Source: Lineus longissimus (taxonomy: Eukaryota > Nemertea > Pilidiophora > Heteronemertea > Lineidae). From it: DNA of 64,000 nt. Shown in pieces: positions 50,988-64,000 of this stretch. The DNA lies in contig NC_088323.1 in assembly GCF_910592395.1 (NCBI RefSeq), positions 3,906,001 through 3,970,000 of the forward strand, read 5' to 3'. Both the position numbers and the translations under genes were made by a program. The first letter of the stretch is position 1; every line of letters starts with the position of its first letter. A model generated the notes under the pieces. It was not told the DNA's origin and ran no database searches. It saw only the letters and a list, made by a program, of their open reading frames with translations.

Positions 50988-53683
50988 GAGCTGTCGCAGT
51001 ACCTTGTCCGTTGGCATTTGCATCTAAAATCACTTCTGTCAGTGTGTTCTTGTCAAGAATTGCTATAGGTGTGTTTGAAGTTGCTTCTAAGTCCATTCAC
51101 AGTCTTGGTACCATTAATGTCTAAAATGATATTTAGAAGGGTAAAATCGGCATGTGAATTGCACACGGTCAGTGTCCAGTGGCATATCTCGGTTGTTTTC
51201 TGGCTAAGTGCAGGAAAAACATTGCAATCCTAATTGCTACGTCGAATAATTTATCTGCCATCTCTACACACCATGACAACCACATGGAATCTTGGCTAAA
51301 TTGGACACAAGCTGAAGTACTCGTTATTTGTGACCTCTGGGAACCTCCTTCTGGCAGAGATCCAGAGTCAGTTCGAGATGTGGTTTCAGGACACTTGGTA
51401 GTAGAAAGATTAAGCGGGGAGGGGAGGTTTTTTTTAGCATCATTGTTGTACTTCATATACGAGTTACTTGAATGTACATGTACATGTAGTTGAAAGGCCT
51501 GTGTCAAATTAGCTAATGTTCCTGTGAAAATAAGTCATCAAGGAGGACACACATAACGTGGGATAGGATTGCCGTACAGACAGTATGCGTTGATTTATGG
51601 TCGCCATGGGATGTGGTACGGTACCTTCATCCAGCCGTAAGAGGATTACGTTTTAAGGCGGTCAGCATTTATAGGTGGATATTGTTGTGTTTTGAAATCG
51701 GACTCGCATGCTCTCATAACAATAGAACTAATTCATGAAACATTTTGGATGTTGCTGTGTCGGTATTCATAACGTGACGTGGTTAACGAATATCTGACAT
51801 TTGTCTTTGAAACTTAAAAGCATTTTAGTTATTTTGTCATTGGTCCTTTTTTTGCCTAATTGAAGGCAAAAATGGAAGTTCATATGGACAGCGTTCACTG
51901 AATTTGTCAATTAAATGAAATTGGACTTGAATCAATCAATAAAGTTGGACTAGAATGTATTGCTTTTTACGCTTCAAACACTTTGCAATCATGTTGTACA
52001 ATATATCTGGCACAGACATACTGGAAAACATACATATCATGTACATGTATGTATCAACAAACATGCACCAGTACATTTATATGTACAGATGAGGCTCGGA
52101 AACTCAGATTCTTTCAGCATTATGGATTATAGACAGATGAATTTTATCGTAATTTTAACTAAACTTGTTATGTTGTGATGTTAGACATATCATTGGTATG
52201 TTTGGACTGAACTGCTTGGCAATAATCGGTTTGACTGTCTGCACTGAACGATGCATGTACTTTTTAGCACCAGAGATAAGTTCGGAAAGTATACATGCCT
52301 TTTAATTTTATCATGATTACATAAATTCTTGAAGTTGTGACTGATTGGTGTTTCCTTTTTACATGATACTCAATGATCTGTTAAAAACACTGCACGTTTC
52401 GAAGTATCAGACAATACAGAAATTAGCTGAATCAATCCCTACGTAGCTATTTGAGATTCAGAGACTGGGTTGTTGAAAATGTTAAAATGATATTTTGGAA
52501 GAATTTGTGGAAGTTCGTACAGCATTTTCTTCGATATCATATTGATCTATTAAAAACCTTTGTGAAAATGTGATTGTTCGTGATGTTGTTTTCTAAAGTC
52601 GGGGATTGAGTGAGTTATCAATTACCAGGTTAATGAGGATCTGGTTAAGTTTGCCTGTACATGTATGACAACTCCATAAGAATCCAAAAGTAGTTGTGTG
52701 GAATTCATCAACCGATGGTGATTGTAAAGTCACTTCATGTATTTATTGTGATCTGTAAACTGTTCAAAACAGCTTAGTCGAGAAATAAATTTAGCTCCAT
52801 TGTTCAAGTCGTCGTTAGAATAAATCAAGATTGTGTCTTATTGCTGTTATCGAATGACAGAATGACTATGATCACTGTGCATTTTCTTACCATGGGAACC
52901 AGTTCTAGGGGTTCAAACTTTTTGGCAGTTATGGTCAGTGCAGAAGAATTTTATGAATCTGCACATTGGGTTACACACATATCGAATTTGCCAGCTGCCA
53001 AGTTGTTTTGAACGCCCTGGAATTGTGTTGTCTTCTGAGCCCAGCTTTCTAATGAGATGGAGAGGATATCATTCATGCGAGTGCGGATACTAGAGCTACT
53101 TGCAGAGGGATTCTGGATCTATCTTGCTGTGTAATTTATTTGTGGTCACGAAAAAGGATTATTGTGGTATTCGTGGAGATCTTTCAAAGCATGGATGTAA
53201 CTCAGACACATTTAAATGGTGCTAAGTTCAGAAATTTGGTCCGAGACAATGGTTAACTGCAGGAGGCTGTGCTTCTGGGACCATATGTGACTCTTCAAGT
53301 ACTCTGTTATCTAATATGGAGCTTTGTTATATTATTGCCATACCGGTATGCATTTGCAAGCCACTTGGTCACCTCACCCCTTGGACAATCTTCCCTGTTG
53401 AATTGAACTAGTCAGTAGTTATGGTGATGATTAAGCTTGATTGTTCAAGATACCTGTAGGTTTGGAATGAAAAGAGGGTGGGAAAAGTAATTATGACAAA
53501 ATGAAATAATCTCTCTCAGAATGCTGTTGGGCAAAGAATAAATTGATGAACAGACTTAACTTTCAGAAACAGGAGATGACACAAGATCGTTTTTGACTCT
53601 TTTACCGTTGTTACTGGATTACCAATTTTACAGTTATCCAATAAAACTAAGTTTATTTTAATCAGACTTGTGTCTTCTATCGC
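50988..53683. other. Intergenic, nothing recognised
   Basis: AT-rich sequence between the RBM33 polyadenylation signal and the minisatellite. It has short ACATGTA motifs (near 51473 and 52038) and no recognisable coding sequence or RNA gene. Confidence 0.5.
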
Positions 53684-56683
53684 GTTCCCCTAATACACCA
53701 TCGCCCAAAGCTAGCACTGAAGCTTGTCTTCAGGATGGATTGTTCCCCCAGTTCACCATCGTCCAGAGCTTGCACAGATCTGTCTTCAAGATAGGGTGTT
53801 CCCCTGATACACCATCGCCCAAAGCTAGCACTGAAGCTTGTCTTCAGGATGGATTGTTCCCCCAGTTCACCATCGTCCAGAGCTGGCACTGATCTGTCTT
53901 CAAGATAGGGTGTTCCCCTGATACACCATCGCCCAAAGCTAGCACTGAAACTTGTCTTCAGGATGGATTGTTCCCCCAATACACCATCGTCCAGAGCTGG
54001 CACTGATCTGTCTTCAAGATAGGGTGTTCCCCTGATACACCATCGCCCAAAGCTAGCACTGAAGCTTGTCTTTAGGATGGATTGTTCCCCCAGTTCACCA
54101 TCGTCCAAAGATGGCACTGGTCTGTCTTCAAGATAGGGTGTTCCCCTGATACACCATCGCCCAAAGCTAGCACTGAAGCTTGTCTTTAGGATGGATTGTT
54201 CCCCCAGTTCACCATCGTCCAAAGATGGCACTGGTCTGTCTTCAAGATAGGGTGTTCCCCTGATACACCATCGCCGAAAGCTAGCACTGAAGCTTGTCTT
54301 TAGGATGGATTGTTCCCCCAGTTCACCATCGTCCAAAGATGGCACTGGTCTGTCTTCAAGATAGGGTGTTCCCCTAATACACCATCGCCCAAAGCTAGCA
54401 CTGAAGCTTGTCTTCAGGATGGATTGTTCCCCCAGTTCACCATCGTCCAGAGCTGGCACTGATCTGTCTTCAAGATAGGGTGTTCCCCTAATACACCATC
54501 GCCCAAAGCTAGCACTGAAGCTTGTCTTCAGGATGGATTGTTCCCCCAGTTCACCATCGTCCAGAGCTGGCACTGATCTGTCTTCAAGATAGGGTGTTCC
54601 CCTAATACACCATCGCCCAAAGCTAGCACTGAAGCTTGTCTTCAGGATGGATTGTTCCCCCAGTTCACCATCGTCCAGAGCTGGCACTGATCTGTCTTCA
54701 AGATAGGGTGTTCCCCTAATACACCATCGCCCAAAGCTAGCACTGAAGCTTGTCTTCAGGATGGGTTGTCCCCCAGTTCACCATCGGCCAGAGCTGGCAC
54801 TGATCTGTCTTCAAGATAGGGTGTTCCCCTAATACACCATCGCCCAAAGCTAGCACTGAAGCTTGTCTTCAGGATGGGTTGTCCCCCAGTTCACCATCGT
54901 CCAGAGCAAGCACTGATCTGTCTTCAAGATAGGTTTTTTCCCCAATAAAAGAGGAGACCTGATTTGCATTGAGTGAGGACAGAATACGGTGCGCAGCTGT
55001 CTCATTAGACCATTAAAATAGGCTTCGATCCGCTACGCTGTTCACTTACAGGGCGCCAGGCTGGTACTGTCTATTGGCAAGTCATTTCTGAAGAACGTGG
55101 TCCTCCCCAGCAGAAATACAACACAGGGCCACGTTATATAAATCCGTATGACACTTGCAACATCTTTACGAGTCGGGACAGTTGGGACAGTTCATCCTGG
55201 AACTATATATTCCTTGAATCTTAGTGGACTGTTCTATTTCAGCCAACACCATCGCCCAAAGCTAGCACTGAAGCTTGTCTTCAGGATGGATTGTTCCCCA
55301 GTTCACCATCGTCCAGAGCTGGCACTGATCTGTCTTCAAGATAGGGTGTTCCCCTAATACTCCATCGCCCAAAGCTAGCACTGAAGCTTGTCTTCAGGAT
55401 GGATTGTTCCCCCAGTTCACCATCGTCCAGAGCTGGCACTGATCTGTCTTCAAGATAGGGTGTTCCCCTAATACACCATCGCCCAAAGCTAGCACTGAAG
55501 CTTGTCTTCAGGATGGGTTGTCTCCCAGTTCAACATCGTCCAGAGCATGCAATGATCTGTCTTCAAGATAGGTTTTTTCCCCAATAAAAGAGGAGACCTG
55601 ATTTGCATTGAGTGAGGACAGAATACGGTGCAGCTGTCTCATTAGACCATTAAAATAGGCTTCGATCCGCTACGCTGTTCACTTACAGGGCGCCAGGCTG
55701 GTACTGTCTATTGGCAAGTCATTTCTGAAGAACGTGGTCCTCCCCAGCAGAAATACAACACAGGGCCACGGTTTATAAATCCGTATGACACTTGCCACAT
55801 CTTTACGAGTCGGGACAGTTGGGACAGTTCATCCTGGAACTATATATTCCTTGAATCTTAGTGGACTGTTCTATTTCAGCCAACACCATCGGCCAGAGCT
55901 AGCACTGATTTGTCTTCAAGATGGATCATTGTTCCTCCAATACACCATCGGCCAAAGCTAGCACTGAAGCTTGTCTTCAGGATGGATTGTTCCCCCAATA
56001 CACCATCGGCCAGAGCTAGCACGGATCGGTCTTCAAGATAGGGTGTGCCCCTAATACACCATCGGCCAAAGCTAGCACTGAAGCTTGTCTTCAGGATGGC
56101 TTGTTCCCCCAATACACCATCGGCCAGAGCTAGCACGGATCGGTCTTCAAGATAGGGTGTGCCCCTAATACACCATTGCCCAAAGCTAGCACTGAAGCTT
56201 GTCTTCATGATGGACTGTTCCCCCAATACACCATCGGCCAGAGCTGGCACTGATTTGTCTTCAAGATAGGGTGTGCCCCTAATACACCATCGCCCAAAGC
56301 TAGCACTGAAGCTTGTCTTCAGGATGGATTGTTCCCCAGTTCACCATCGTCCAGAGCAAGCACTGGTCTGTCTTCAAGATAGGTTTTTTCCCAATAAACC
56401 AAGATACCCGATATGTATTGAGTGAGGACAGAATACGGTGCAGCTGTCTCATTAGACCATTAAAATAGGCTTCGATCCGCTACGCTGTTCACTTACAGGG
56501 CGCCAGGCTGGTACTGTCTATTGGCAAGTCATTTCTGAAGAACGTGGTCCTCCCCAGCAGAAATACAACACAGGGCCACGGTATAGAAATCCGTATGACA
56601 CTTGCCACATCTTTACGACTCGGGACAGTTCATCCAGGAACTATTTCTTGAATCTTGGAGGACTGTCCTATTTCAGCCTACAC
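53684..56683. repeat. Minisatellite: three blocks of 114-bp repeats, each with a shared 0.3-kb tail
   Basis: The unit is 114 bp, itself a dimer of two diverged halves of about 57 bp, each containing a CACCATCG..CAGAG/AAAG..AGCACTG core. Array 1 (about 53684-54933) has around 11 units, array 2 (55246-55572) around 3, and array 3 (55885-56382) around 4. Each array is followed by the same non-repeated tail (54934-55245, 55573-55884 and 56383-56683; about 312, 312 and 301 bp). The arrangement is three tandem array-plus-tail blocks. It sits between the converging 3' ends of RBM33 and MMUT. Confidence 0.95.
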
Positions 56684-56747
56684 AGTGGTGTCTGTTTAGG
56701 TGTATCAACAAAATATAGTCACTCAAAGTCGATATTTTCATGAAATG

Positions 56748-56753
56748 TTTATT
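56748..56753 (-). terminator. Candidate MMUT polyadenylation signal
   Basis: AATAAA on the minus strand, about 745 bases downstream of the MMUT stop. I saw none closer. Confidence 0.4.
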
Positions 56754-57057
56754 ACTGAATAAATACCATTTTACTGCACACATCTGTCAGAACACAACAG
56801 CCAATTTCAAAGCGATTAGCTCGATCTGCGGTGACCCCACATTCAGTAAATATCCACAATACAATTTCTACACATCTACACATAAGCAAGTACAACCAAG
56901 CTTGTACATCCAAATTACAAAGTTAAAGTTTGTTTTCCTATATACACTTTTCCATGGACGAGTCCCCTGCTTAAAGCACTTTGTCATCCCAGTGTCTTCT
57001 GGGAATGTCAAGAAGGCTAAAAAGTGATCATTTAACCTTCAAACTTTAACAGGAAAG

Positions 57058-57145
57058 AAGAAAGTGCCCCAGAAGGGATCAGATCCCAGAACCTCTGGGT
57101 CACGAGGCTGGCTTTAAGTAAGGACATTACCACTGCTCCTCGACA
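57058..57145 (-). mobile_element. tRNA-derived SINE-like fragment
   Basis: On the minus strand a degenerate A-box (GAGCAGTGGTAATG) and B-box (TTCTGGGATCTGATCCC) have tRNA-like spacing. There is no proper cloverleaf. It lies in the MMUT 3' flank. Confidence 0.45.
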
Positions 57146-57495
57146 ATTACAGCTATACTACATGTATAACTACAGTATAAGTACATGTAAATACAACTAG
57201 CAGCAGGTTAAAAGAAACCAGTTCGAAGTAATTTTGCTTTAGAGATTTAACCTAATCTCATACATGATTCTACTGCAGTCACCTAAAATGCATTGATGGC
57301 ACATGTAAATAACCATATGGACTTCAGTTATACATCGAGAAACAAGGATGGTGCAATTATATTTGCGCTTATACAGTATAAATTCATCCACACATGACTA
57401 GTCATGCAGCTCATATCAAAGAGTCTCCCAAGCCGGAATTCCCTGTTAGCACAATTTGCAGCACAGTATAGCTCCTTGGGTCTTTTTGTCAATAA

Positions 57496-63044
<5,549 letters not shown>

Positions 63045-63297
63045 ATTTTGATGCTCCTACTGGTCAGAAACAGAGGAAATATTGATGTAAACAATGTAAA
63101 CAAGGACAAATTTGGAAGAGCAAGGGCACTTTGACTAAAGCCTCGCTTTCAATCACGGTTTCCCAACATCGAATTCCAGTTTTTCGTCCAATCTCCCGGT
63201 CTTCGGTCCTTAATGACCAATTTTACATACACCCGTTGAAATTCTCCAACTGCGGCAGAGACAGTAGATCATGTGAGGAAACGCAATGATGATCGCT

Positions 63298-63410
63298 TGG
63301 AGAATGTTTTTCGTCCGAACCAAGATGGCCGGTCTACCTAATGCGCGTCCGGAACAATTTGTGCGTCCGGAGCGCGTCCGGAAGAGAAAGTGCGCGTCCG
63401 GAACAATTTC
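63298..63410 (-). promoter_or_regulatory. Probable MMUT promoter with repeated TCCGGACGC motif
   Basis: Four copies of GCGTCCGGA lie within about 65 bases (63344-63407), in the only locally GC-rich patch. Next to them is AAGATGGCC (63322-63330), a YY1-like motif often found at start sites of mitochondrial genes. The CCGGAAG core at 63377-63383 fits ETS factors. The patch is 250-360 bases upstream of the MMUT start codon. Assignment is by position and motif only. Confidence 0.4.
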
Positions 63411-64000
63411 CTATGTAAATATGAACTTAATGTTGCATTAGATGGCTTAAATAGCATTTTAATTCCATGTAGAGAAAATAAAATTGGAAAAAATCTCCTT
63501 GGTGACTTTGTATTTTACAATTTTCAGCGGGGTGATTTGGGTGTCACACAGCCATCAAATCCCAGTTTACTGACGTTTCTCCTCAACCAATTGTTGTTGC
63601 AGTTGCAGAATTTCGATAGTAGCCGTGTTGTAATGGATTAGACTGGTATCTGGTGTCTCAGCACATGGAATGCCGTCAGAGTGTCTTATCATTGTTAATT
63701 TCACAAAAAATCAGAATCAAATATGTTATTGAAAATCACTATACAGTCAAAGTGTCAATTAGTGAGATGTGTTCACATTAATATGTGAAGAGCAATCTCT
63801 AGTGAACTCACACAACTGTTTGACATGGGGGAGCCCCCCAAACCCCCGTCCTTCTGACATATTTAGCCAGTACGTCGGGGGATGAGTCCCCCAAACCCCC
63901 AAAAATATATTTTGTGAGAAAAAAAAGTGAAAATTGTACTACTTCTTTGATGTGAGTGTATCCTTAAATCCACTGTCATCACTAGATCCTTTGATAATAA
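63411..64000. other. Upstream flank of MMUT, repeat-like 3' part
   Basis: No recognised gene. Near 63825-63905 two G/C-tract palindromes (GGGGGAGCCCCCCAAACCCC and GGGGGATGAGTCCCCCAAAC) occur about 60 bases apart. They resemble the end of a dispersed element cut off by the window edge. Confidence 0.4.

Noticed and set aside
53684-56383. Regular repeats as a CRISPR array
   Set aside because: The units are 114 bp, contiguous and without unique spacers, in a clearly intron-bearing eukaryotic locus.

Overview
This is eukaryotic nuclear DNA from a marine-invertebrate-like animal (perhaps a lophotrochozoan or invertebrate deuterostome; the window does not decide which). The genes have many short GT-AG introns. 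Intergenic DNA is AT-rich, dense in short motifs such as repeated ACATGTA, and carries tRNA-derived SINE-like sequences, small inverted-repeat elements and a minisatellite. No vertebrate repeat family was recognised. All gene models below were joined by hand from splice signals, reading phase and protein similarity. No prokaryotic operon, CRISPR array or rRNA gene was seen.

Region 1-11.8 kb is a tandem segmental duplication around a cation-dependent mannose-6-phosphate-receptor-like (MRH domain) membrane-protein gene. The copy at 2932-6836 is intact, with seven exons and 253 residues. Only the last two exons of the upstream copy fall in the window (18-550), and its membrane-anchor exon has a one-base deletion that makes it a probable pseudogene. 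The 3' flanks are also duplicated (about 1-2511 and 5413-11784) but differ by several insertions.

Region 11.8-29.8 kb is gene-poor. It holds a weak VPS13-like fragment, an orphan reading frame with CRE and E-box sites just upstream, a perfect 123-bp tandem duplication, a long hairpin and a mariner-like MITE. The right half may include the 3' UTR of the next gene.

Region 29.8-63 kb holds four confidently recognised genes. A BCL2-family anti-apoptotic gene (minus, two coding exons, 6.8-kb intron) lies downstream of HACL1 (minus, 15 exons, ending in the peroxisomal signal SKL). HACL1 is head-to-head with an RBM33 homologue (plus, 14 coding exons), with about 0.5 kb between their start codons. 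After a 114-bp-unit minisatellite in three array-plus-tail blocks comes MMUT (minus, 16 exons), complete including a mitochondrial presequence exon.

Two of the enzymes connect metabolically. HACL1 cleaves 2-hydroxyacyl-CoA in peroxisomal alpha-oxidation. Methyl-branched fatty acids then give propionyl-CoA, which enters the TCA cycle through methylmalonyl-CoA mutase. BCL2 and RBM33 are unrelated neighbours as far as the sequence shows.
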